Shown: in pieces, positions 10,701 through 22,769 of the stretch
Position numbering within the stretch: position 1 is the stretch's first letter
Layout: every line of letters begins with the position of its first letter
Source of the DNA: Ananas comosus
Lineage: Eukaryota; Streptophyta; Magnoliopsida; Poales; Bromeliaceae
DNA length: 64,000 nt
Direction: 5' to 3'
Assembly (NCBI RefSeq): GCF_001540865.1
Contig: NC_033627.1
Location: 8,462,955 to 8,526,954 of the forward strand
The notes under the pieces: generated by a model
Database searches by the model: none
Told to the model about the DNA's origin: nothing
Seen by the model: only the letters and a program-made list of their open reading frames with translations
Made by a program: the position numbers and the translations under genes

Positions 10701-11979
10701 TGTGACGCACTGGACCTGTGCAAATTGCGAGGTTCGAGTGTTTGGACAGTGTCCCGAGTTTTTTCAGACTTTCTGGTGGGTCGTTAATAGTGTTCCGACC
10801 TATGGCTCGCATCCCGAGTGTTGTAGTATTTTATGTAGCGCTAAGGTCACTAAAGAGTTGGACTTAGGCTACCCTCGGATTGCACTCTGCACAAGGTGTA
10901 CCGGTACACTCTTGATGGCTGTACCGGTACACACTTTGTACCGGTACACCCTTGATGGTTGTACCGGTACACTTGTGGCGAATCTCGAACCCGAGCCTCG
11001 GGTTTGCATTTTCGTAGGATGTGTACCGGTACACTTTCCCGTGTACCGGTACACTTTGGCAGAATCTGAGCAGTTTGAACTGCAGGGGGTTTTTCGCATT
11101 TGTGGCATCTCTATTAGTACCCCCACGCCCTTAGGGCTTTCTCCTGAGCTTGCCACAGCAGGGATAGAGGTAAGGGAGCTCTCCTTGATTCTCCTTTGAA
11201 TTTCTTTGGTTTTTGGTGGGATTTAAAGAGATTAAAGATTCTTTTTTACTTGTTGGAGGCATTTCCACCATTGTTGAAGCTTGGAGCTTGGGTTTGGAGC
11301 AAAGTTGAGGGAAGATCCTTGGACTTGGAGAGTTTAGAGCTTAGATTGAAGCTTCTAAGAGGTAATCCACTTATTCTCTCCCTTTAAATTGGATTTTTAT
11401 TGATGGTTTTGAGATGAAACCCTAGTTTTGAGACTTAGGGCTTGTTTTTGGGTATTTTGAACCTAGGACTTATGGGGCCAAATTAGTTGGTTTAGAACCT
11501 TCCTTGGGCTTGGATTGGAAGGATTCTAGCTCCCTTTCGGAGCTTAGGAGAGGATTTCTACTCTTGAGGTGAGTTTTGGCCCTTTTTGCTTCTAGGTTAA
11601 TGTTTGATATTATATGATGATCGTAATGCCCGTGTATCTTGTCGCTCAATACTTTTAGGGTATTTTGAGACTCGGGGACAACTTCGTTCGGCGAAACGAG
11701 GCGCTACGCGACGGTTTGGTGGGTTTGACCTAGCCACACAATGAGAAATTCTCATTTGTGCTTAATTAAGTACCGTTAAATGAAAAAGCATGCATATTCT
11801 TGTTATATGTATTTATTGTGAATTTTAGAATGCTCAAAAGGCCTATGTTGTATATGATGAAATTTTGGACCTCTATGGAATAGAGAGTAACTTGGTAGGC
11901 CTATGGTTGCATTTAGCGTTCAATTTGAGACTTGGTTTCATGCTTCTATAGTGTAAATGAGCTTTGATTCATGCATTTA
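10701..11979 (+). mobile_element. Partial chromovirus LTR insertion on one haplotype
   Basis: Starts TGTGACGCACTGGACC after AATGC and contains six GTACCGGTAC palindromes. It continues to GATTCATGCATTTA, where the single N begins. The inner two thirds match the LTR at 31448-34134. Its far end is missing because the next contig resumes before the insertion site. The short ORF at 10702-11199 is an LTR shadow. Confidence 0.7.
10898..11052. promoter_or_regulatory. Six GTACCGGTAC palindromes, LTR U3
   Basis: Perfect copies start at 10898, 10921, 10938, 10961, 11023 and 11043. They lie about 200-350 bp into a plus-sense LTR, upstream of its likely transcription start. Confidence 0.55.
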
Positions 11980-11980
11980 N
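11980..11980. other. Single-N assembly join
   Basis: One N separates the partial LTR from a 136-bp repeat (11981-12116) of 10565-10700, which differs at only about two positions. Confidence 0.9.
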
Positions 11981-12116
11981 CTAATATGTCTCAACATAAT
12001 AAACAAGTAAACCTCACGATGAAATATGTCAATGCATAAGGATAAACTCTATCCAAACAACCGAATATACTATGATGCAATGATGAAACCGGCAAGTATA
12101 CTAAATGCACCAATGC
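11981..12116 (-). repeat. Duplicated contig overlap
   Basis: Repeats 10565-10700 and ends at the exact base where the other copy is interrupted by the LTR insertion (AATGC). Best read as the empty-site allele. Confidence 0.75.
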
Positions 12117-12362
12117 TATATAATGAGTGTGTCCAAGTAATCCAACTACTAATCCTATCTAGTAGTGATTGTTCATATACAACACCGTGTCGATTTCCAT
12201 TTCTATTTAAGGACCTACCCAAGGTAGTCCAGCTTGTGCCGCCTAAGTGCCTGTGGTAGCCCAACATCCTTACTCTTAGAATGTGTCTGTCCCACTCGAC
12301 CCCGTAGGCTTCTCAATACCGCACGAGCGAACGTAGTCGCGTAGGCTAACTCCGGAGCGCCG

Positions 12363-12388
12363 GCTTGTAGGGAGCGACCCTCACAAGC
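12363..12388 (-). other. LTR stem-loop type 1, copy 2
   Basis: Arms GCTTGTAGGG and CCCTCACAAGC, loop AGCGA, one bulge. Confidence 0.6.
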
Positions 12389-13660
12389 ATGTGCGAATGA
12401 GCACAAATGGCAAACAAGTATAATCCAAGTCTCAAGTATCCGATCCTCATGTCTCAAACATGGAAAGCTACTAGTAACCCAACGGTCTATGTCACAATGT
12501 GATAGCTCAACTCTTACTTGCTTAGTGCCCCTTTATGACACTTAAGCTTCACAACCAATTAAGGTCAATTCATGTTCTATGTTTCAAGTATGACATTATA
12601 CCAACGTTCATTATAGCCCGGGGCCCAATGCCTCTTTATGACATTGGCCCGAAATCTCAAATGGCCTATGCCCCCAAAGCCTCTCTAGGCTTCTAAAATT
12701 CCTAATGTCATAATTGGCATATAGGTTAAATGCATGAAAGTAATGTCCATTTTCATCATAGGAATCAAAGTTCCAAGTCCCAACTTGAATGCTATGTTCC
12801 ACATGTATGCATCCTACCACATAGGAGTCCAAAAATTCACTATACATAATGTATGCATGTTAAGCATTCTAAAATTCATATTAAATACATTTAACATGGA
12901 AATGCATGAGTTTCTACTTTACGAAACATATTTTGCCAAATATGAGCATTTCTCATATCATAGGCTAGGTCAAACCCACCGAACCGTCGCGTGCTCCTTC
13001 GATTCGCCGAACGGAGTTGTCCACGAGCCTCAAGATATCCTAAAAGTAATCAGTGAAGAGATACGAGGGCATTACGACCAACCATAAGATCAAGCATTAG
13101 CCTAGAAGCAAAAAGGGCCAAAACTCACCTCAAGAGAAGAAATCTCTTCCAAAGCTCCAAAAGAGAGCTAGAACCCTTCCAATCCAAGCCCAAGGAAGGT
13201 TCTAAACCAATTAATCTAGCCTCAAAAGCCCTAGATCAAAAAGCCCCAAAATCAACCCTAAATCTCATTTCTAGGGTTTCATCTACAAAAACTATCAAAA
13301 CAAGATCTAGAGGAGGAAAATGAGCAACAAATCTCCTTAGAAGCTCCAATCCAAGCTCAAAGGGTGAAGATCTTCTCCTTTGCAAGCACCAAGTCCAAGC
13401 CTTCAAGCACCAACAAGGTGGGAGGAGGAAGAAAGGCAAAAGGGATGCTCAAAGCCCAAGCTAGATCCTTCTCCTCTTCTGCTCCTTCCTCTTCTTCTCC
13501 TTTTTCACTCTCTAGCAAGGATGTGGGGAGAGTGTGAGGAGGGAAAATGAGGAGAAGAGGGGGTGGATTGGTCATATAGACCATCTATTGTAACAAAATC
13601 CAGCTAGGCCCTCCAAAAATCCAATATTACCACAGCCCGGTCTGGGCAGTTTTCGCCCAG

Positions 13661-13818
13661 AGGGACCGGTCTCTCCCCAGCAGGGACCGGTCTCTCGCTG
13701 CGAACCCGAAAAACCAACGTTTGGGAACCGGTCTCTCCCTGTGCGGGACCGGTTGCCTTGCCGGCTGCGCACACTGTTCACTGGGGGGACCGGTCTCTCA
13801 TATCAGGGACCGGTCCCC
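13661..13818. promoter_or_regulatory. GGGACCGGTCTC array, LTR U3
   Basis: Six ACCGGT cores, mostly as GGGACCGGTCTCT or GGGACCGGTCCCC, near the U3 end of the minus-sense solo LTR. Confidence 0.5.
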
Positions 13819-15304
13819 GAGAGTAAAAACTCTCAGGACTCATCCAGAACTCAGATTTTCGAACTTTTCAGGTCGGAAAACATTCTACAACCCTCCACCA
13901 AATGTGGAAAAGCTCGAAATACATCAAAACACTCGAACCTCGCAATTTGCAAAGGTCCAGTGTGTTACAACTAGCGTAGCTGGGGGCTGGCTAGGGTTAG
14001 GGTTAGATGGAAGAAACCCTAAAATACATATATATCATGGTGCAACTTCGCGAGTTAGCCCCCCTTAACTGTAGTATATAATAAAAGTCCCTCCCAGTAT
14101 GTGTAATACGCGCGAATAGCCCTCCACGTGCAATCTCACGTGAAACGGTACATAAAATATTGCAACTTTTGCGAAAATACCATTTTGCCCTCACTGACGT
14201 CAACTCGGTTATCGTGCAATCTCCGTAGATCCGTCCGTCAAATTTGCGAACGGATCGCAAAGTGTGATCAGCACGACAGAGACAACAAAGCTATGATTTC
14301 GTTTCATCTCGATCGCTCTCGGATTTGCGACGAAATCCGTTCCAACTCTCCAACGGAAGAAACTATGCACAAATACATATAAAACATGTATTTTCGAATT
14401 TTCTCAAAATCCGTGCACCAAACTCAAAATCCGTCAGCGCCATTAGTTCCAGAATAGTTGAACCGGTCGAAACGAGCTATTGGACTTCTATGAACGGTGC
14501 CCGATACGTGCCAGAAGCTAACTTCCTATCGTGACTTCTCCGGAAAATTGAGTTACTATTCACTTTAAGTGAAACTTGGAAATCGTGTAGAATCTCAGTT
14601 CTAGCTCGGTTTCTCCCGAAACTTGATGAGTGCTTTTATAATTAAATTACACACAAAAATATCGTCAACTGGAAGTTTAGCTACATTGCCAAAATCTCGG
14701 TCCTTACAATATCAAAGCTGTAAATGACATAATAAGTAAACTATGCTACTATGCTCAAAGTCATGTATTATGCATGCATGTATCATATAGTGAAATGTCA
14801 ACTACTATACTGTCACGCCCCGGGACCGATACCAATTTGGGCCGGCCCGAGCTCGTCGAACAGACGCCGAACGGACAGAGTTTTCCTTATCCGCCCAAGG
14901 CTCATCACATGTACATTTTCAAGTATAGAGAAAGCACAAGCGGATACATACAAAAACGGCTTACACGAGGGTAAGCAATAGCCATTAGTGAAAGAAAGGA
15001 AAACTAAACATCTATACAAGTACTATGATTCACTTTTGATCATATACATTGCATTCATTTCTTACATTTTGGATTCTTTGCATTTCATTACATTACATCG
15101 TTGGCATCATTTCTTTCATACATCACATTTACCTCAAAATGAGCTTTACATTCTTTTCTTTACCTCATTAGTCATCAAATACAAAAGATGAACATAGGGT
15201 AGCTACTAACAAAATGTAACCCAACTCCGGTGGCCTCTGACTACGGTGCGATACCTTTACCGCGGTCGCTCGCCGGCTCGCTCGGTCCCGGCTCTGTGGA
15301 ATAG

Positions 15305-15337
15305 TGGGGTGAGAACTACAACAAAGTTCCCAGTGGG
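15305..15337 (-). other. LTR stem-loop type 2, copy 4
   Basis: GAGAACT and AGTTCCC arms, loop ACAACAA, GTGGGGT and AGTGGG flanks. Confidence 0.5.
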
Positions 15338-15673
15338 TTCGGCCCCAACATCACCGACTTTCCCACTAGGACTAATTCAGGCATAATAGAAAGGATAAGC
15401 AGAAATAGTAACCAATCTATAACATGATGCTAATATGCCTGAACAATAAGCAGGACGTATGCTCAACATGAAACTTATGCAGATTATGCAAGTTCTTTCA
15501 TTCTTTACACATTACACTTTGTTCTTTGTTCTTTATTTTTTAATCTCAAAGCTAACCCGGGGGTTTCGCCACATTAACTTGTTTCACATTAAGTCCATCA
15601 TCGCAGGAACTCACCAGCTAGGACCGTCCTTCGGGTTTACTCCAACCCGTGATGCATAACTCCGGAGCGCATC

Positions 15674-15701
15674 GCCCGAGGGGGAGCGACTGCCCTCGAG
15701 C
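15674..15701 (-). other. LTR stem-loop type 1, copy 3
   Basis: Arms GCCCGAGGG and CCCTCGAGC around GGAGCGACTG. Confidence 0.6.
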
Positions 15702-17516
15702 ACGGAACTCATAGCAAGTATGATCGAATCCTTAACTCAAAGAATTATAAGTTCAATCTTGACTTTACACTAACTCTAGTGTTCTTCACATCACTTTGTG
15801 TTGCCACTCTAGCAATCATTGCTCTTTGCATTTCTTTTACTTTTGCTAACTCTAGCAATCACATTCTTATCATTACTTTACTTTAGGCTATCTTTAGCTT
15901 TCACATTCTTTAACTTTACACGTTCTTTGTGCCCCACTTTACATTAGCTTTACTTATTGATATCATTCTTTACATCACTTTGACTCTTTGCTTCACACTA
16001 ACTCTAGTGTCACTTTAACTTTACATTATTTAGATGCCACTCGATCCATGTCATAGTGTCACTCTGTTCTTTTGCCTCACTTGGGTACTCACATTTTCTC
16101 TCATGCATATATATAGGGTTTTAACATTCATAAGGTTCTCAACCATCACATTAAGCAAGTTGTACTCACAATCATGCATCATCACATTTTTATCATTACA
16201 TTACCTTAAAGCATGCACTAATTATATAACATATGCTTATTATTGAATAACAATTAGGCATAGATTTGAGAAGTTCAACGAGTTTTGGAAGCACACCCAC
16301 CTTGTTAAGTCTAATCTAGGTGCTCGATGTTCTTGAGATTTTTAGAACCTCGTTCCTCCTGCGGACCAAAACAAGAACTTAGGCCATTTTTGTGCCATAT
16401 TATTAAATTCGGCGCTTTCGTAATGATAATGAAGGCCCAACGTGGTCGGAAATACCCAATTAGGTTTTGAAGGTCATTTCATTTTAGAAATCCCCTATGA
16501 GCAAACCAATTTGGTGCCCCTAGCCTCCAATACATTGATACAAAATTCTAGGGTTTGATCTCATGGGAATGAAAATAGTAGCTTCAAGTTACTCTAAAGA
16601 TTTGCATCTTAAACCATCCGTTTAGTCTTCCAAACTAGTTGTGGATTCACATGAGAGGTGTTAAGCTACCTCAAGTTCAATCATTTCTGGGCTTGATCTC
16701 AAAAGAGCAAAGGAAAAGCTTCAATACTCAAATTTCCATAAATCCATTTTAAGCTTATCCAAACCTTGATTTGGTATTACCATTGATTAGAGGGTCAAGT
16801 TACTGTAACTCCATTTTTTGAGCTAGAGAGGAGCGGAGAGGAGTTTCGTTCATTCTCTTCTTCTTCTTCCTTTTTCTTCTCTTTCTTTTTCGTCCTTTTT
16901 CCTTGTCTTACTTCTTCTCTTCTTGTTTCTAGGAGAGATGAGAGAGAAGAGAGTGTGAGAGGGTGAGTGAAATGAAGAAGAATATTCTTTGCCTCTACTA
17001 GCATATTGGGTTGCCAAAATGCATATACCCTCAACTTTTCCTTTAATACAACTGCCCGAACTGGGCGTTCGGCGCAGCAGGAGACAGTCTCCTTCAGGAC
17101 CGGTTACGAAGTGTTCCATCGTCAGACAGAGCTGCCGCGAATGCGGTGCAACGGGGGCGGGGGGGGGGGATCTCTCTTTTGGTGGGACGATCTCTCGGTG
17201 ACGGTCTATCATGGCAAGACGGTTCCGAGAGCTAATTTTCAGGACTTAGCGATTTTTTCGGCTGTTACTCATGTATCATACACAAGTTCTGGGGACCGGT
17301 CTTCTACCACTAGACTGGCTCCCTGAAAGAGCTCAAAATCTGCTTTTCCAGAATTGGTCCATTTAGCTCTCGACAAAAACCTGCCGTAAACTCACTAGTG
17401 ATTCATGTTTACCTTCGGGACTTTTCAAATGGGTTGTATCATCTGAACGTTTGGTCAATTTGACTAAAGTTCGATATTTTATTTTTCCGAATTTTCACTT
17501 ATTGGTTTATATTATA

Positions 17517-17540
17517 TTCTCCACCCTTAAAATAATTTCG
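17517..17540 (-). promoter_or_regulatory. Polypurine tract (minus strand)
   Basis: On the minus strand it reads TTTTAAGGGTGGAGAA directly before the LTR start. The same block follows the LTR ends at 29863 and 38099. Confidence 0.65.
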
Positions 17541-17579
17541 TTCCGCGATAATTACGCTTACCTAATCTACGTCGGATTT

Positions 17580-20007
17580 CAAATAGATGTGGTTACTGCT
17601 CGCCGCTATGGTTTCTCGAGCTCCCAAAGTGGCTTCTCGCGCGCGTGGTTGTCTACACTGACCTTCACATACGGAAATCTTGCGAGAATTCGAATCTTTT
17701 TAAATTGTCTCTGAGTCGGATGCATCACTGTTGTATCCTCATAAGACATTCCCTCTACGTAGCTTACGGATATCTTAATACATGTGTCGAGTTTTCGATA
17801 TTACTTTCGGAGATTGGAACATGAAACACGTGTGAACTCCGCGAGTCTCTTGGTGGTAGTGCGAGCTTGTAGCTAATCGCACCCACACGCTTCTTAATAT
17901 CTCAATGTGGTCGATCATACTGGGAGATTATTTCCCGGCGGACCAAATTTTATCTCGCATCGGCGGATACTCTAAGGAATACACTGTCTCCAACCGCGAA
18001 CTCTAATCCTTTCTTTTTGGTCTTGCATAACTCTTTTGCCAGATTGCGTCCGCATACTATCGTGACTGGCAAGGCCGAAATTTCTCCGTCGCGCCTCCCG
18101 CAATTATATCCGGAGACAATGGACGCTCTTCGTCGCCATGTCGTTCCAATGGATAGGAAGAACGACACTTGCGTTCCATACAAGGCTGTCGACGAAGCCA
18201 ATCGCCATATGGTATTCTGAATAGACTGTTATTTATACGGCGAACTCCGCCAAATCGCCACAAGAATCATTCCAAGACCGCCTTTATATCTAGCACACAA
18301 CAGTCAAAGGTAAATCCGCTCAAGGATTTGTATGTCCGCTCCGATGTTCCATCATCTCTGAGGATGGAACGCTTGTGCTAAGAATCGAAGCGTGTGACCT
18401 AGGCTCTAATGACAATAATTTCAAAGTGGGACATTTCTGATGACTGGCGTTCGAATTACACAATCTTTTATAACTGGAACCCCATGAAGTCTCACAACCT
18501 CGTCGAGATAAACTTGGCTAGTTTGGTCTCACGACACGTTTCGTAGTATGGTGATTTGGCAAAGAAGGTGAATCGATTTTGTCAATCAATCCCTTATCAC
18601 CAGTATTGCATCGTGTCCCTTGTAGATCGAGGCAAACTGTAATAAATCATCTGCTATATCGTTTGCATTCCAAACGTTGGTATTGACAGACTTTGTAGCT
18701 TTCCCGCACCGAGAAATCGGGTTTGCTTTCACTGTTTGGCAGTTTAGACATTTGCCCGCCACGGAATTCGTCAATTATCTCTTTCATGCCGGACACCAAT
18801 AATGATCCTTCTAAGTCTTCGTTTGTACATTATTAGTGCGCCGGGGTGGATAGCTATAAGGGGAGTTGGTGACGCCTCTTGCATAATATCGCCCTTCGTA
18901 TACTCTACATCTTTAGCACATTCACCTATCGATTTAGAAATCGAAGTGCGGCCGTCGGCTCACGCCAGAATATCTTAGGCTTTCCGCTATCAGAATCACC
19001 TTCGGAAACTTTTGGAGTATAAGGATCGAAGTTGTAAGCTATTTGATTCGCTCAAAATTGGGTCGGAATTGCACAAAGTATGCACATAGCTGAGCCAGTC
19101 CTCCGAGCGTACCACTTCAACCCAAGGCTTAGCATTCTTCTTATGTAATACGGTTGGAGGCGTGATGCACGGTCGCTAATTGTCCGCGTTTTATTTCGTA
19201 TAGTTGGTTCTACTTAGAGCATTAGGCCGAACAGGCTTCTCCCGGTGGTGGTTATATATAGTGACATCGAGTCCTTCACCAACTCTAACCAGCCGGTTGT
19301 CGCAATATTCAACTCGTTTCTGGGTGAACAAGTACTTTTGAGACTTTTGTGATCCGTTGTAGATCACAGATGACTCACCATATAAGATGGTCCACTTATA
19401 GCGCGAAATCACGTAGCTTAATTGAGTCAGATCAGGTGTTTTTCTCATACATCTTTAACTGGGCGCGTGATAAGCAATGATCTCGCCCATTTTGCATTAA
19501 CACACACCCAGAGAACCAACGTACGGAGGCATCAATATTACATACAAAAGTCTCTTCCCGGCAGTTGGCCGGCAGCACTGGAGGGGCTGATGTCAATCTG
19601 TTCTATTAACATCCTTGAAGCTATCGATCGCATCGTCGCTCCAAAAACATACTTTACTCTTTATGCGTAAGGCGCTTTCAGTTAGCGGAAGTGTGTTATT
19701 TGGCAAACCCGTCCAGAACCGCCGATTAGTTAGCCGCATGTCCAGCAATAACTTGCGTTTACCTCCAGTTACATTTTGGGAGCAGGTGTCCATCCTTGCA
19801 TCGCTTTATTCTTCGGGCTCTACCGACACTTCCGTTCGCAAATGTTGCCTCCTTAGCCCAAAAAGTCGACTTCTTATAATTGGCATAGAGTTCTCTTCTG
19901 AGTATTTGCAGACGACAGCTCTAGTGCTCTGTCGTGCTCTCTTCGACTCTTTGAATAGACCATATCGTATCTATAAACACAAGAACATCAAGTCAAGCAA
20001 TGGTCTG
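17580..20007 (-). pseudogene. Chromovirus pol 3' half: RT end, RNase H, integrase, chromodomain, fragmented
   Basis: Read on the minus strand from right to left: remnants of the RT YxDD-side region (about 19900-20007), an RNase H piece with KYLFTQK and ALSR near 19191-19448, an integrase zinc-finger piece with CLNCQTVKA and GHDAI near 18586-18774, an integrase tail with ALYG and FAVGDSVFLRVS near 17950-18201, and a chromodomain piece near 17600-17665. Frames shift often. Because this stretch lies in the indel-rich block, some breaks may be sequencing errors rather than decay. Confidence 0.7.
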
Positions 20008-20456
20008 AGACTTGTCACGCGCGGGTACACAAGGAAGAATAGTCCGGCACTTGGTGCACAGACCGCCATCTGCAGTATTATAAGGCGATTACAAAGCACA
20101 AGTTGATAGGAGTAAAAACATATATAATTAAGCCTATCTTGATTATCAGGACATAGTAAAAGTCACAAAGAACTTATTATAACAGAGAACAATGCTTATA
20201 TACTCCATAATCTCAACAAAAACGCAGTATAATACTATAGTGACTGTCCAAAAGTACTATTACACAGGGGTAAACAAAAGATAGGTACAACAGAGGTCCG
20301 CTCTCTTATACATAGGGACATCACAGTCGCGCCGTTATTCAGCCGATTAGTAGCAAGGTGATATCGGATAGCACGGCTTAGTAGTCCTAGTTAGGCAGCG
20401 AATCCATTGACGATCTAGCCTTCTGTAACATGAGTCGGTAAAAACCAACACCAAGG

Positions 20457-20487
20457 CGTGAGAACTATTAACGATGTTCCCAGTGGG
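20457..20487 (-). other. LTR stem-loop type 2, copy 5 (weak)
   Basis: GAGAAC and GTTCCC arms with a longer loop. Only four strong pairs; lies in the indel-rich block. Confidence 0.35.
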
Positions 20488-20923
20488 GTAAGCCGCCGGC
20501 TCGGCGATATTACACAGATAGGTATCATGAATTGTTACTAAATGAAAAGCGAAACAGTTAATTGCATGATATAGAATACGCAATGCTAAAGGTTGGAGAT
20601 GTAATGCACAAATGTAATCGATGATTTCCAGTTAATGAATCGATCTGTTCTGAAATGATAGAAGTATAGCACTATTGATAAGCACAAATATAAGCATAAA
20701 TGTGTAAGTAACTACTGTTACACTGTAACGTTATCATTCATTATGTCCATTTCTTAGCACTTTCTTTTTCATTCACAGGGAACTACCAGAGCAATCTAGC
20801 TTTGGCGCCGGAGCTAATGGCCCCGTGTAGTTTCACTCCCCATGGCAATCCACTTCTGACCCAATTCCCGCTAAACTGGTTCGAGCAAACTGCTCGCGAT
20901 AGGCCAACTCCGAGAAAGGGGCG

Positions 20924-20949
20924 GCTTGTAGGGAGCTACCCTCACAAGG
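20924..20949 (-). other. LTR stem-loop type 1, copy 4
   Basis: Arms CTTGTAGGG and CCCTCACAAG, loop AGCTA instead of AGCGA. Confidence 0.55.
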
Positions 20950-22562
20950 TTGTGCGGAATAAGCCGATGGCTAAGCAAATGACAAAGTTCATTATCCAAT
21001 GTCAAATTTTTATTTTTTATTGCAAAGTTATACCCTCGATCCTCTTCGATTGTATTACACAAATAATAACAAAAAGTAGTATCCTAGTTGTCAATCATCA
21101 TAGCATTTAATCTTTCACTGTATGGCATCTATCAATATAGGGTAGTTCTGATGAGCACGATTGTAGTGGATCTCTATATTAGGTAGTCGAAGAGAAGTGT
21201 TCATTGTTCTCTACTTATAAGTTGCATTCTCACTTGTTATATAGTCATATCAACTGTATTGATATAAAAGGAATCTTTCAATGTATATAATGTTCTCTAT
21301 AGATAGTATAACTATAATGATTCCTTGGTTGTTCACTGAACTAAAAGGGTACTTTATGCATGAATATAAATATTTATGCATGGAACGACTTTCATTTACA
21401 TATGATAAACGTCAGTGTATGATGACGGAATTTGCCGACCCCTTAAATCACATAGTAATTATCTAGGCCACTTCTATAATCATAAGTAGATACATAGGGG
21501 AGACATTCACTTGGCTCTGGTTAGGTCAAACCAACCTAGTATTAAGCTCCAAATCAGTCCCAAGAAAGTAAATCAAGATCGGCTCCACTAGGTCGTTTAC
21601 AATCCTGCTGAAATGAAACACAGAGTTGATTGAAACGAGTCACTAAAGTCTAACTTTCGGCCAGAAATCTCGATAAATACAAAGTGGAAGCTCAATTCGC
21701 TTGTTTGGTCAGTTCATACTTACGTTAGCTTCTCAAAGGCCTTCCGAAGCAACATCGATTAGGGCAGGTCCAAGGGTCATAATGCCCTTAGACTGCTGAA
21801 ACAGAATACATCTCGAAACAACACCAAATGCTCACATACAAAGCTTTTATAATCGAATTCCTACTATATCAGTTGTAGAACTGAAAATATCTAGGTACTC
21901 AAGTTTAGAACACCTTTCCGAACCACCTCCCAAAATACGAATAGACCTCAATAATATCTGGAAGATGCTGATCAGAAGAGTAATCCCAAATGCTCAAAAG
22001 TAGCGGCCACTAACTCGCGTTTAATTACCGAAATTAGCTAATAATGAACTATTTTATTGGTACAAGCTTCAACATAGCTTATCCTGATCTAAGGGTTCAT
22101 TCTATCAGCTAGTTATATTTTCACATTGCTGAAATCTCAGATTATCAAGACAGGGAAGCAACAATCTTGAAATTCAATACTATAATTCATGATACTCGAT
22201 TCGATCTAATAGAACTTCGATAATGGTAATAGATGAGTACGTTACCTCTATTAAGCTTCTCCACCAGTTGACAACTGGTTCCAGAGCTCGGTAAACCCGT
22301 CCAAAATACTTTCACACTCCACGAAGGAATCAAGCAACACTCCCAAACAGCGAAGGGCGAGCTCGGCGACGACAACGGTGCAAAACGGCGACTTCTTTGT
22401 AGAGAGAGAAAAATCTTAGAGAGAGAGAGAGAAGAAGATGGTAGAGGCTTTCTCTGGTCTCCAGCAACATCCACAGAGCTCCTGGGGTCGAGCTGGGTCA
22501 AGTAGATAGGTATCAAGATGTGAAATTACCGAAATACCCAAGCTGCCACGTTTCTGCATTGT

Positions 22563-22593
22563 GTACCGGTACAAGCTAATGGCTGTACCGGTA
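22563..22593. promoter_or_regulatory. Two GTACCGGTAC palindromes, LTR U3
   Basis: At 22563-22572 and 22584-22593, about 180-200 bp from the U3 end of the solo LTR. Confidence 0.5.
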
Positions 22594-22769
22594 CAGCAAG
22601 CAGAAAAAGCTGATTTTCGCCGGTTCAATGCACTTTCTTGTTTCCGACATTCCGATCACTCTCAAACTTATGTGTAAACATCTTTAAACCCTTTTGAACA
22701 TGTGGGAGGGTTCCACATATCATTCCTCACACTCGAATTTCGCAATTTGCAAAAATTCAGTGTATTACA

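Larger units (their letters stand above)
9916..13969 (-). mobile_element. Solo LTR, duplication ACTAG, with an assembly join inside
   Basis: Starts TGTCACGCCCCGGGACCGG and ends GTGTGTTACA, flanked by ACTAG at 9911-9915 and 13970-13974. It contains both conserved stem-loops and an ACCGGT array (13661-13818). Bases 10701-12116 interrupt it: a partial second LTR, one N, and a duplicated 136-bp overlap. Without these it is about 2.6 kb, like its relative at 31448-34134. Confidence 0.8.
6282..14708 (-). mobile_element. Solo LTR, long family, duplication ATATC, itself interrupted
   Basis: Starts TGTCACGCCCCGGGGCC and ends GGTCCTTACA. It is flanked by ATATC at 6277-6281 and 14709-14713, and no internal genes are present. 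After removal of the nested LTR at 9916-13969 it is about 4.4 kb, longer than the other LTRs here. It includes a CpG-rich stretch (8950-9915) that gives overlapping ORFs on both strands with no recognisable protein, and telomere-like TTAGGG repeats near 13990. I read it as a solo LTR left by unequal recombination. Confidence 0.75.
14811..17516 (-). repeat. 3' LTR of the two-LTR chromovirus
   Basis: Starts TGTCACGCCCCGGGACC and ends near 17516 beside a reverse polypurine tract. It contains both stem-loop types and degenerate ACCGGT sites (about 17098 and 17288). Confidence 0.8.
20013..22769 (-). mobile_element. Solo LTR inside RT, duplication AGACT
   Basis: Starts TGTCACGCGCGGG and ends GTGTATTACA, flanked by AGACT at 20008-20012 and 22770-22774. 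The insertion splits the RT gene of the host element within the codons after NRVL. It carries both stem-loop types and two GTACCGGTAC sites (22563, 22584). Length is 2757 bp. No genes inside. Confidence 0.85.

Noticed and set aside
10702..11199. A 165-codon ORF starting at an LTR boundary
   Set aside because: The peptide encodes the ACCGGT repeats (PVH.YRYT) and is an LTR shadow.
13988..14004. Telomere-like TTAGGG repeats
   Set aside because: Two units inside an LTR do not make a telomere remnant.
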